Source of the DNA: a virus
DNA length: 25,251 nucleotides
Strand: one strand, 5' to 3'
IMG/VR virus record: IMGVR_UViG_3300023215_000864
Location: 1 to 25,251 of that record
In this document: piece by piece, positions 15,917-21,276 of the stretch
How the letters are laid out: each line of letters begins with the position of its first letter
Numbering within the stretch: the first letter of the stretch is position 1
Notes under the pieces: generated by a model
Seen by the model: the letters and a program-made list of their open reading frames with translations, nothing else
Database searches by the model: none
Told to the model about the DNA's origin: nothing
Position numbers and translations under genes: made by a program

Positions 15917-16602
15917 GCTATATCCTCCATTGTGAATAGTTTGGAACTTGGTTGTTTGTTTGATTGTGCTTCTCCCATCTCCCAGTTACGGTTATTAATG
16001 AAAGTTTGCAAATGAGGGACATATTGTTCGTCAGTGACACCCAGCCATGACAAGGTTGGATTAATCATCTCCAAGGTGTTTAATACCTCTTCCCAATCTT
16101 TGTGTTTGGTTATGAAGTTTTTAAACTCGGTTTCACAGCCTCTTTTCTTTCCTAGGTATTTGGATCTAAACACTTCAAATTGTTTCATTTGTGTAGAAAT
16201 ATCTTTCTCTTTAATACTCTCTTTCTCTTTAATACTCTCTTCCTCTTTAATGTAGGTTACATTTCCGCATCTGCGGGTTTCCGCACCTGCGGAAAACGCA
16301 CTTACGGGAGAATGGTAGACGTGGAAGTGGTTTCCGGTGAATTGGTTGTTGTCATTCTTGTGAAAAATGACATCATACAAACCTAACTCTTTTAGCTCTT
16401 TCATGGCCTTCTGATATTTACGTTGACCAATGGCAAAATGTTTTCTGATATGAGACTCGATAACATCCCAGTCCTCAGCCTGTGATTGCAGATAAACCCA
16501 GATAGCCAAGGCAATTGGATTGGTGATTGATTGCACCACTTCCCTACTCACCATGTCATAAGGGATTTGGTCCTGATGCTTCTTGAGCTTAATGATCGGC
16601 AT
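15913..16602 (-). CDS. O-like replication initiator/helicase loader
   Basis: The protein has 229 residues. Residues about 1-85 look like a winged helix typical of phage O/RepL-type proteins (PYDMVSREVVQSITNPIALA, then IGQRKYQKAMKELKELGLYD). A low-complexity charged linker repeats ESIKEKE (about 118-135), and the C-terminal part (FEVFRSKYLGKKRGCETEF) resembles DnaD/DnaT-like helicase-contact domains. It overlaps RusA upstream by 14 bases and dnaB downstream by ATGA. The linker-coding DNA contains iterons and an 18-bp tandem repeat, as in lambda O where ori lies inside the gene. Predicted role: bind ori and deliver DnaB. Confidence 0.7.
   Translation of the reverse strand: MPIIKLKKHQDQIPYDMVSREVVQSITNPIALAIWVYLQSQAEDWDVIESHIRKHFAIGQRKYQKAMKELKELGLYDVIFHKNDNNQFTGNHFHVYHSPVSAFSAGAETRRCGNVTYIKEEESIKEKESIKEKDISTQMKQFEVFRSKYLGKKRGCETEFKNFITKHKDWEEVLNTLEMINPTLSWLGVTDEQYVPHLQTFINNRNWEMGEAQSNKQPSSKLFTMEDIA
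16204..16307 (-). other. Candidate lambda-type replication origin inside the O-like gene
   Basis: Two direct copies of TTTCCGCAYCTGCGG (16262-16276 and 16278-16292), each with inverted arms CCGCA/TGCGG, are followed by a degenerate third (16293-16307). Beside them is an 18-bp tandem repeat TTTCTCTTTAATACTCTC (16204-16221, 16222-16239, partial to 16251) that is nearly all pyrimidine on this strand. Iterons next to a purine/pyrimidine-asymmetric AT-rich stretch inside the initiator gene is the architecture of lambda ori. Function is inferred. Confidence 0.55.
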
Positions 16603-17002
16603 GACAGTCTTCTCTAGGCACTAACTCTATTAACTCAACTACCGCATGATTCTCATCAGCAAAGCCACCAAAACAACTAGAGAAACCAAGTAGATATTCA
16701 TAGTTGTCATCTTCAATCACCCCACCCTTTACCAGTGCATCCATCAGGAACTTTTGCAAAGGAATGGTGTAATTATCTAAATCCTTTTTTCTTTTATTGT
16801 TAAAGAAAATCTTGTAACAGACATGCAACCTTTTAAACTTGGGTAATGTTTTTACCCAGTCACCCAATACATCGTTTTGGTAGTTTTGTTTGGCGGTGTT
16901 GAGAGAGAAATAGTGCATATTTCTCATAATGTTGTAGCTCAATAATAAGACCTTGCCACGTTTGGTGTAGGTTGGAAGTGCAATAATTGCCTTATGCATC
17001 AT
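16589..17002 (-). CDS. rusA: RusA-like Holliday junction resolvase
   Basis: The 137-residue protein has the RusA fold signature: KKDLDNY (D74, D76), a K84...D88 helix (LQKFLMDALVKGG), and EDDN (D98-D99) for metal binding. These acidic residues bind the catalytic metals in E. coli RusA. It would cut four-way junctions made during replication or annealing recombination. It is the first gene of the minus-strand operon, where lambda would have cro. Two consecutive ATGs exist (17002 and 16999). GGA lies about 11 bases upstream of the first. Expression should come from the promoter at 17137-17165. Confidence 0.85.
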   Translation of the reverse strand: MMHKAIIALPTYTKRGKVLLLSYNIMRNMHYFSLNTAKQNYQNDVLGDWVKTLPKFKRLHVCYKIFFNNKRKKDLDNYTIPLQKFLMDALVKGGVIEDDNYEYLLGFSSCFGGFADENHAVVELIELVPREDCHADH

Positions 17003-17123
17003 TAAGTATTTCCGTTACTCTTGCTAGGGTAATCATCAATACATACTCCAGTCATTTAACTTTTATCATTTTTGTGTTATAATTTGCACGGTAAATTAAC
17101 ATGGTGGTAAAACGTGTTTCTTT

Positions 17124-17138
17124 TTGAACTTAGTCTAT
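17124..17138 (+). promoter_or_regulatory. Operator-like site oR-a
   Basis: TTGAACTTAGTCTAT. It shares TTGAAC-N3-GTCTAT with the site at 17708-17722 (13 of 15 bases identical) and the TTGAAC-N3-GT core with the inverted site at 17143-17157. It touches the -10 of the minus-strand promoter. Probable binding site of the XRE repressor. Confidence 0.5.
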
Positions 17139-17165
17139 TATATTCAACTTTGTTCAATATAGCAA
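17137..17165 (-). promoter_or_regulatory. pR-like promoter for the replication operon
   Basis: Read on the minus strand, TTGCTA (17165-17160) and TATAAT (17142-17137) are 17 bases apart. This is a good sigma70 promoter pointing at rusA, with a leader of about 130 bases. The spacer is filled by an operator-like repeat (17143-17157), and a second repeat lies just downstream of the -10, so the repressor encoded at 17191 probably shuts it. Confidence 0.6.
17143..17157 (-). promoter_or_regulatory. Operator-like site oR-b
   Basis: On the minus strand it reads TTGAACAAAGTTGAA, a near-palindrome of half-site TTGAAC (5 of 6 matches in the second arm). It lies entirely within the 17-bp spacer of the pR-like promoter. 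Its centre is 19 bp from that of oR-a. Confidence 0.5.
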
Positions 17166-17190
17166 CACTATTTTAGTTTAATATTGGAAT

Positions 17191-17568
17191 ATGATGAGTT
17201 TAGCTGAGAGAGTGAAAAAAACCCGTTTAGAGAAGGAGTTGACCCAATCGGAATTGGCCTCAATGCTGGGCATGTCATATCACAATATTCAAAACCTAGA
17301 AAAAGGAAGGATTCAGACCTGCCGCTATATCGACAGACTGGCAACAGCATTAGACACTACAAGAAATTATCTGCTTGTTGGTGAAAAAGCTAAAGTGATT
17401 AAAGTCGATAAACCAATCAACCTAATTTCAGTCGATAATTCATTTGAATTCAAACCCGACTGTGACTACCATATTGTCGAAACTCCGCAAAATAAGACAT
17501 TATTTTTAACTTCTGACTCAAAGGAAGTTGCCAGTGTCTCACAGATGTTTATTCAAAAAATACGCTAA
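17191..17568 (+). CDS. XRE-family repressor (cI-like, no peptidase domain)
   Basis: The 125-residue protein has an HTH_XRE domain at residues about 5-62 (RVKKTRLEKELTQSELASML, then HNIQNLEKGRIQ) and a short, probably beta-rich C-terminal part. There is no S24/LexA-type Ser-Lys autopeptidase, so classical RecA-triggered self-cleavage is not expected; induction would need an antirepressor or another mechanism. It is transcribed away from the replication operon and beside operator-like repeats, the position of a lysogeny repressor. A possible -10 TTTAAT (17177-17182) is only 8 bases before the ATG, so the message may be leaderless as for lambda cI; otherwise GGA serves ATG 17194. Confidence 0.75.
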   Translation: MMSLAERVKKTRLEKELTQSELASMLGMSYHNIQNLEKGRIQTCRYIDRLATALDTTRNYLLVGEKAKVIKVDKPINLISVDNSFEFKPDCDYHIVETPQNKTLFLTSDSKEVASVSQMFIQKIR

Positions 17569-17588
17569 CTACAAATAACTTGTAGTTA
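17566..17588. repeat. Inverted repeat at the repressor stop codon
   Basis: TAACTACAA and TTGTAGTTA form a 9-bp perfect stem with a 5-base loop, beginning at the repressor TAA. No T-run follows on either strand, so it is not a simple intrinsic terminator. It may stabilise mRNA ends or bind a protein. Confidence 0.4.
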
Positions 17589-17628
17589 TTCCAAAAAAAG
17601 TTGGAGTTCATTAGCCATATCAAATAGA

Positions 17629-17661
17629 CTGGCTCTATAGCATGGTTTCTCTGGCTCTATA
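17629..17661. repeat. Two CTGGCTCTATA direct repeats, 22 bp apart
   Basis: CTGGCTCTATA occurs at 17629-17639 and 17651-17661, two helical turns apart and just upstream of the promoter at 17680. The first copy is also part of a palindrome ATAGA-CTGGC-TCTAT (17624-17638). The position suits an activator or co-regulator of the pL-like promoter. The rest of the 17569-17789 gap shows no gene. Confidence 0.4.
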
Positions 17662-17679
17662 AATAGTTTAAAATAACAC

Positions 17680-17708
17680 TTGCACTTAATAAGACTTTTA
17701 GGTATATT
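17680..17708 (+). promoter_or_regulatory. pL-like promoter
   Basis: TTGCAC (17680-17685) and TATATT (17703-17708) are separated by exactly 17 bases, a strong sigma70 match. Transcription would begin near 17715, inside the operator-like site, and run into the 17790 gene with a leader of about 75 bases. Confidence 0.6.
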
Positions 17709-17722
17709 TGAACTATGTCTAT
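17708..17722 (+). promoter_or_regulatory. Operator-like site oL
   Basis: TTGAACTATGTCTAT differs from oR-a at two of 15 bases and overlaps the last base of the -10 and the start point of the pL-like promoter. It links this promoter to the same repressor as the divergent region. Confidence 0.5.
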
Positions 17723-17789
17723 CGCAATAAACAATAACAGTTATTTAAAAAACCAATACAAGACGAATTAATAATATAAGGGGAAGCAA

Positions 17790-18116
17790 GTGCAAGTTCT
17801 CAACCAAGTAGTAAGTAACGAATCTTTTAGCAATAAATTACAAACTCTTTCTTCAAGCTTGATGTTTGTTAAGCAATTGACTTGTACACACCACCAAGCC
17901 TGGATTGAACAGATCCGAGAACAATTGATAATGTTGAGGCATATACTTCAAGAAGCAAAACTCTCTTATAGTGATGCGATGTTGCTTGATCCTGAAGATT
18001 TAAGTATCTTCTCATGGATCGTCAAGGACTTGCACGATATGGCTAAAAACTTTACCCATAGAGACAAACCCCGTAACATGGTGCCATACACCAAAACACT
18101 CCTAGCCGAACTTTAA
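17790..18116 (+). CDS. First pL-operon protein, function unknown (N position)
   Basis: A GTG start at 17790 with AGGGGA (17779-17784) upstream gives 108 residues. It is helical and Leu-rich with histidines (TCTHHQAWIEQIREQLIMLR) and a basic, Pro-containing C-terminal segment (THRDKPRNMVPYTKTLLAEL). There is no membrane segment. It is the only gene between the pL-like promoter and a strong terminator at 18128-18153, exactly the place of the lambda antiterminator N. It lacks the Arg-rich N-terminal motif of N, so the functional parallel is only positional. Confidence 0.6.
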   Translation: MQVLNQVVSNESFSNKLQTLSSSLMFVKQLTCTHHQAWIEQIREQLIMLRHILQEAKLSYSDAMLLDPEDLSIFSWIVKDLHDMAKNFTHRDKPRNMVPYTKTLLAEL

Positions 18117-18127
18117 TCTAAACACTT

Positions 18128-18153
18128 AGCCAGACATACGCTCTGGCTTTTTT
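18128..18153 (+). terminator. Intrinsic terminator after the 17790 gene
   Basis: AGCCAGA (18128-18134) pairs with TCTGGCT (18142-18148) around a 7-base loop, followed by a run of six T. It lies 11 bases after the stop at 18116. It corresponds to tL1 in the lambda-like layout. Confidence 0.85.
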
Positions 18154-18176
18154 ACGTCTGCGATAAAGCATCTTGT

Positions 18177-18228
18177 TTAATACGTATTAATGAATATATG
18201 TACATTTCGTTGTATATTAGTGTATTAT
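18177..18228 (+). promoter_or_regulatory. Promoter/operator region of the recombination operon
   Basis: TTAATACGTATTAA (18177-18190) is a perfect 14-bp palindrome. Downstream, TGTACA (18199-18204) and TATTAT (18223-18228) are 18 bases apart and could be a promoter for the gene at 18278. The palindrome would be upstream of it. The TGTACA element is itself palindromic, so it may instead be a second protein site. Confidence 0.4.
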
Positions 18229-18277
18229 TAACATTACTAAAGTTTATTTTAGCTTTAGGTTATATGCTGGAGAGCAA

Positions 18278-18601
18278 ATGACACAACTAGAAAATCACAT
18301 GGTATTGCCCCACCCTACTCCGTCCGAGTGGGAAGGCGATGCACCCGAAATCACAACTGAGCTTCTGTATGAGGCTTGGGATAACTTTAGCGAATTAAAT
18401 AAGTCCGATATGGATTATCTTTCAAACGTTAAACGATACCAAACAGCCTTATTCGATCCACTTACGCCTTTCTTAAAAGAGTCCATTCAAAAGCGAGTGG
18501 AAACTTTCAACGATCTTTTTGATAACTCAGAGTCTTTTGAGTTTGATGGTATGGATGTTGATTTGAGAGTCTTTGTATACCAATGGTGGGTATCGCTATG
18601 A
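18278..18601 (+). CDS. Acidic phage protein, function unknown
   Basis: The 107-residue protein has GGAGAG 4 bases before its ATG. It is rich in Asp, Glu, Trp and Phe (for example PSEWEGDAPEITTELLYEAW and SFEFDGMDVDLRVFVYQWW), overall acidic and probably helical. No motif is recognised. It is the first gene after the palindromic region, and its TGA overlaps the next start as ATGA, making it the head of a plus-strand operon that ends with the AlpA-like gene. Confidence 0.6.
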   Translation: MTQLENHMVLPHPTPSEWEGDAPEITTELLYEAWDNFSELNKSDMDYLSNVKRYQTALFDPLTPFLKESIQKRVETFNDLFDNSESFEFDGMDVDLRVFVYQWWVSL

Positions 18602-18690
18602 ACAAAGAGTTTATTGGTGAGGTTTTGCAAGGTGTGATTTTTCTAGTTGCTTTATTTTCTTTGCTTATCCTAGGAGTCGCAATCGCATGA
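18598..18690 (+). CDS. 30-residue single-pass membrane peptide
   Basis: ATG 18598 overlaps the stop of the gene before it and its TGA overlaps the gene after it (ATGA on both sides). After MNKEFIGEV it has one hydrophobic segment (LQGVIFLVALFSLLILGVAI) reaching the C-terminus. It supplies an AGGAG for the next gene. An early-expressed membrane peptide could act in superinfection exclusion or host membrane control; there is no direct evidence. The overlaps on both sides make it likely to be real. Confidence 0.5.
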   Translation: MNKEFIGEVLQGVIFLVALFSLLILGVAIA

Positions 18691-18917
18691 ATATCGTAAC
18701 AAAATTAAATCGTAAAGAATACCTAAATGACAAACAGAAACTTTCACCTGCCTATGTAATTGGGTGGTTAGCAGCTGAATCTAACGGCTGTGAAGCTATC
18801 AGCGCAGACCCTAAAACAATGTATTACTACGAACAAGGCTATAACGACTGCAAGTCCAACGAATGGACTATCAGCGGTATTTCATCCAATGTATCTGATG
18901 AGGAGCAAAGCGCATGA
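18687..18917 (+). CDS. Small phage protein, function unknown
   Basis: The 76-residue protein is coupled on both sides by ATGA. It has a basic start (TKLNRKEYLNDKQK), a central helix (SPAYVIGWLAAESNGCEAIS) and a tyrosine-rich YYYEQGYNDCKSN segment, with an acidic C-terminus. The two Cys are not in a metal-binding arrangement. I do not recognise the family. Its neighbours suggest an accessory early function. Confidence 0.55.
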   Translation: MNIVTKLNRKEYLNDKQKLSPAYVIGWLAAESNGCEAISADPKTMYYYEQGYNDCKSNEWTISGISSNVSDEEQSA

Positions 18918-19099
18918 AAAGGAAACGCTATATTGTAGAAATTGACTTATTTGTTTGGGCTGATTCAGATGACCAGGCTAGACAAGAAGCATTGGCATCT
19001 ACCAAGAAGTTTGAAGATGCTAATGATGCAAAAGTCCACCAATTACATGAAGCGCCTTGGGGAATAAAAGAGGCTAGAAAGGTGGAACTTAATGATTAA
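18914..19099 (+). CDS. Small ferredoxin-fold-like protein, function unknown
   Basis: A 61-residue protein starting at an ATGA overlap. A strand KRYIVEIDLFVWAD is followed by a helix SDDQARQEALAS and a second strand region. This strand-helix-strand order, with an A-D/N-S-x-x-x-A helix start, is common in tiny phage proteins annotated only as hypothetical. There is no enzymatic motif. It ends shortly before the 55-residue gene, with a short AT-rich spacer carrying GGAGAG. Confidence 0.55.
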   Translation: MKRKRYIVEIDLFVWADSDDQARQEALASTKKFEDANDAKVHQLHEAPWGIKEARKVELND

Positions 19100-19117
19100 C
19101 GATGGAGAGATAACAAA

Positions 19118-19285
19118 ATGCAAATTACTACTAAAGAAAAGTACGACATAAGTGTAAATGGTGATCACCTTGAACAGATTAGTCACTCAGACTTACTAGA
19201 TATTATCACGGTGTATATCCTTGAGATGAGTCCAGAAATTGGATTAATTGATGATGACGAAGTAGAGATTGACAACGCTAATTAG
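19118..19285 (+). CDS. 55-residue acidic protein, function unknown
   Basis: ATG 19118 has GGAGA at 19104-19108, 9 bases upstream. The product opens with strands (QITTKEKYDISVNGDHL), has a helix (ISHSDLLDIITVYILEM), and ends strongly acidic (DDDEVEIDNAN). The leader ATGGAGAGATAACAAAATG resembles that of the next gene, suggesting a repeated translation-initiation cassette. No family is recognised. Confidence 0.5.
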   Translation: MQITTKEKYDISVNGDHLEQISHSDLLDIITVYILEMSPEIGLIDDDEVEIDNAN

Positions 19286-19308
19286 TCTTAATAACAATGG
19301 AGAAAGAC

Positions 19309-19554
19309 ATGAAAAATATAAGTAATGATGATGGCTTTGCTAGATTCAAAAAGGCTTTTGAAGGTCTCACAGAACAAGCAAGTAGCATGGATGAGATGAA
19401 TAACATTAAAGCAATGTCAGATGAGTATTTTGTTCTAAAAAGAAAGATGTGCGGAATGATGACACATGAAGATGCTTTCCAAATGGTTAAAGATATTTTA
19501 CGACCTGTTGAATTTCTAGCCGAACCTACTATGGAGGTGAGTGATGAGCAATAA
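19309..19554 (+). CDS. Helical protein upstream of the annealing protein, function unknown
   Basis: I place the start at ATG 19309 because GGAG (19299-19302) lies 6 bases upstream; the earlier in-frame ATG at 19297 overlaps that GGAG. The product has 81 residues, is helical and rich in Met and acidic residues (DGFARFKKAFEGLTEQASSM). It overlaps the Sak-type gene by 11 bases and contains its GGAGG ribosome-binding site. A partner or regulator of the recombination genes is possible by position only. Confidence 0.55.
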   Translation: MKNISNDDGFARFKKAFEGLTEQASSMDEMNNIKAMSDEYFVLKRKMCGMMTHEDAFQMVKDILRPVEFLAEPTMEVSDEQ

Positions 19555-20179
19555 AAAGAAATCAGTCTTTGAAACTCTTAACGCAATTGATGTTAATGAG
19601 CATACAGATCAAAAAGGCAATTTAACTTACCTATCGTGGGCGTGGGCTTGGCAAACAACTAAGCAGAACTACCCAGAAGCGTTCTACACAGTATATGAGA
19701 ACGAGATGGGTTACATCTATCACCATGACAACAGAACCGCTTGGGTAAAAACTGGGGTCACTATAGAGGGGCTTGAGCATATCGAGAACCTGCCTGTTTT
19801 GAACTACCAGAACAAGTCTATTCCTGTTGATTCGCTTACCTCGTTTGACATTAATACAGCCATCCAACGTAGCTTAACAAAAGCTATCGCTAGACATGGA
19901 CTTGGTTTGTATCTCTACATGGGTGAGACAGAACCTGATACACCTGTATGGGATGATTCTGAACAAAAGGATCGTTACGTTGAAGAAATCACACAACATT
20001 GCGCTGATGAAAAAGACAATAAGGCGGTCAAACTCTATCGTGAGATGGGTAAGCAAAAGAACAAGGTCAGAGGAACAAAACAAGCTACACAGGTGTGGAG
20101 TTCGCTTGACCCAGCAACACAGCGTTATTTGAAAAACGCTTTAAGTGAGAAGAAAACCGCAGAGAAAGTATCAGCATAG
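19544..20179 (+). CDS. Sak/DUF1071-family single-strand annealing protein
   Basis: The 211-residue protein has the DUF1071 core: GNLTYLSWAWAWQTTKQNYP (about residues 26-45), GVTIEGLEHIENLPVLNYQN (about 70-90) and TSFDINTAIQRSLTKAIARH followed by GLGLYLYMGE (about 97-125). The family (Sak3 type) binds ssDNA and pairs complementary strands in phage recombination, with replication or end repair as likely uses. GGAGG with a 6-base spacer favours ATG 19544 over GTG 19541. The C-terminal part is helical and basic (KKTAEKVSA). An SSB-like gene lies downstream, as is usual for annealing modules. No exonuclease is seen. Confidence 0.9.
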   Translation: MSNKKKSVFETLNAIDVNEHTDQKGNLTYLSWAWAWQTTKQNYPEAFYTVYENEMGYIYHHDNRTAWVKTGVTIEGLEHIENLPVLNYQNKSIPVDSLTSFDINTAIQRSLTKAIARHGLGLYLYMGETEPDTPVWDDSEQKDRYVEEITQHCADEKDNKAVKLYREMGKQKNKVRGTKQATQVWSSLDPATQRYLKNALSEKKTAEKVSA

Positions 20180-20225
20180 GAATCTCCTTACGCCATACCT
20201 GGGGCGTTAATGCTAGGTGTGTGTT

Positions 20226-20322
20226 TGCCAGTACACATATGATGAAAACTGGCACCAAATTAGATGCTTGTGAAAAGAATTAATGTGACAAGTGTCAATC
20301 GCAAGCCAGAGCGTTATCTGGC
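20226..20322 (+). other. Structured leader with three inverted repeats
   Basis: Between the annealing and SSB-like genes lie TGCCAGT/ACTGGCA (20226-20232 with 20248-20254), TGACA-AG-TGTCA (20286-20297) and GCCAGA/TCTGGC (20305-20322). None is followed by a T-run. GCCAG in the first hairpin and in the third could also pair with the opposite CTGGC arms, giving alternative structures. This may control expression of the SSB-like gene. Confidence 0.4.
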
Positions 20323-20356
20323 ATCAAATTATACAAAGCCTGGAGGGCGAAAATGA
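20264..20356 (+). CDS. Possible 30-residue basic peptide
   Basis: ATG 20264 opens a frame whose TGA overlaps the next ATG as ATGA. The product is basic (starting MLVKRINVTSVNRKPERYLA, ending PGGRK). There is no convincing ribosome-binding site, and internal GTG starts (20270, 20285) are alternatives. It overlaps the structured leader, so it could be a leader peptide. The ATGA overlap is its main support. Confidence 0.3.
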   Translation: MLVKRINVTSVNRKPERYLASNYTKPGGRK

Positions 20357-20637
20357 GTGATCAAAAAGAAGTTGAATTTGTAGATGGGTTGAGAATTATG
20401 GAGCCAAGTCCAAACAGCCCAGATTTTATCAAAGCCAGAATTTCAATCAAGAGAAAAGACCTTGGAAACTGGTTAAGATCCAAAGAAGATGATTGGATTA
20501 ACGTAGATGTTAAAGTCTCTCGTGGTGGTAAGTGGTATTGTGCGGTAGACAACTGGAAGCCCGAACCAAGTCAAAATAGTGGGATACCGACGATGCCACA
20601 AAACAACCCAGACTCTGGTGATGATATTCCCTGGTAA
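20353..20637 (+). CDS. SSB-like protein with acidic C-terminal tip
   Basis: The 94-residue protein has GGAGGG 6 bases upstream of the ATG. It has a compact strand-rich body (FVDGLRIMEP, ARISIKRKDLGNWL, WINVDVKVSRGGKWYCAVDN) and a disordered Pro/Asn/Ser tail ending SGDDIPW. That ending mimics the DDDIPF tip with which SSB recruits partner proteins. The body does not look like a full OB-fold SSB (about 110 residues plus tail), so it may be a small phage ssDNA-binding protein or a decoy for SSB partners. It follows the annealing protein and overlaps the next gene (TAATG). Confidence 0.6.
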   Translation: MSDQKEVEFVDGLRIMEPSPNSPDFIKARISIKRKDLGNWLRSKEDDWINVDVKVSRGGKWYCAVDNWKPEPSQNSGIPTMPQNNPDSGDDIPW

Positions 20638-20960
20638 TGGCATATAAGAAAAAAGGTCCCAAGGTGTACACACTTCAGTGTGGTATGAAAGTCACTGCCG
20701 ATATGGTGGTAAAAAAAACTTCCGTTAAACGTGGGACCGCAAGAAGGCGGCTACAGCGTTCTGACACATACGAGCTTATCTTTGCCCCTAAAAGTAAAAA
20801 GGTTGGCCATATATACGCCAAGAATCAGAATCCCGATAAAAAGATAGATAACCCAAGAGTTCGTAAATCCAAGTATAGGGCCGCCCTTGAGAAACGCATC
20901 ATAGCCACCCAGCCTTTTTATAACGATCCAATGTACCGATTAGCATTAATAGCAATATAG
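20637..20960 (+). CDS. Very basic protein, possible DNA-binding
   Basis: A 107-residue, strongly basic protein, overlapping the SSB-like gene by TAATG. The centre (MVVKKTSVKRGTARRRLQRS, about residues 21-40) reads like a helix-turn-helix with an Arg-rich recognition helix. The following DTYELIFAPKSKK strand and the basic NPRVRKSKYRAALEKR helix suggest nucleic-acid binding. It lies just before the AlpA-like gene. A transcription regulator or a recombination accessory would fit; no family is recognised. Confidence 0.5.
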   Translation: MAYKKKGPKVYTLQCGMKVTADMVVKKTSVKRGTARRRLQRSDTYELIFAPKSKKVGHIYAKNQNPDKKIDNPRVRKSKYRAALEKRIIATQPFYNDPMYRLALIAI

Positions 20961-20969
20961 GATAATATT

Positions 20970-21152
20970 ATGAGTAAATTAATTAGAATGGAGCAAGTCA
21001 GAGAGATAACCACCCTAAGTGCAACAACAATATATAGAAAGATTGCCGCTGGTGATTTTCCTAAACAACTCAAACTAACTAATAAGACTTGCGCCTGGGT
21101 TGAGCAAGAGATTCACGACTTTGTAGAAAGAAAGATTTTAGAGCGAACCTAA
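20970..21152 (+). CDS. AlpA/Xis-like DNA-binding regulator
   Basis: This 60-residue protein matches the AlpA/MerR-type winged-helix pattern: LIRMEQVREITTLSATTIYR (helix-turn-helix), then AAGDFPKQLKLTNKTCAWVE and a C-terminal helix (EIHDFVERKI). In P4-like elements AlpA relatives activate int transcription or act as excisionase. AGGA at 20960-20963 lies 6 bases upstream of the ATG. It is the last gene before the attachment site and integrase, which supports an Xis role: bending attP DNA and setting the direction of recombination. Confidence 0.85.
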   Translation: MSKLIRMEQVREITTLSATTIYRKIAAGDFPKQLKLTNKTCAWVEQEIHDFVERKILERT

Positions 21153-21171
21153 ATATAACACTGAATATGAT

Positions 21172-21196
21172 AGCCCCCTTAATTGGGGGTTTTTTT
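21172..21196 (+). terminator. Intrinsic terminator after the AlpA-like gene
   Basis: CCCCC (21174-21178) and GGGGG (21185-21189) pair around TTAATT, with extra A-T and G-T pairs below and seven T after. It separates the early operon from attP and int, so int needs its own promoter or antitermination. Confidence 0.85.
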
Positions 21197-21215
21197 GCGT
21201 TTCTTAGGGGTAAAA

Positions 21216-21244
21216 ATGGGGTACAGTATGGGGTATTTAAAATC
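21216..21244. repeat. Integrase arm-type repeat, left of the att core
   Basis: ATGGGGTA (21216-21223), then ATGGGGTATTTAAAATC (21228-21244). The same pair recurs at 21457-21484. A further GGGGTA is at 21207-21212. GGGGTA motifs in tandem near tRNA-targeted P4-type integrases are typical arm sites (from general knowledge). Confidence 0.6.
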
Positions 21245-21276
21245 GTTTTTATAGTTGAAAACCTCTACAGGCTTAG

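Noticed and set aside
17566-17588. Repressor terminator
   Set aside because: The stem is good but no U-tract follows on either strand.
17790-18116. Lambda N homologue
   Set aside because: Only the position matches; there is no Arg-rich N-terminal RNA-binding motif and no boxA/boxB could be recognised in the leader.
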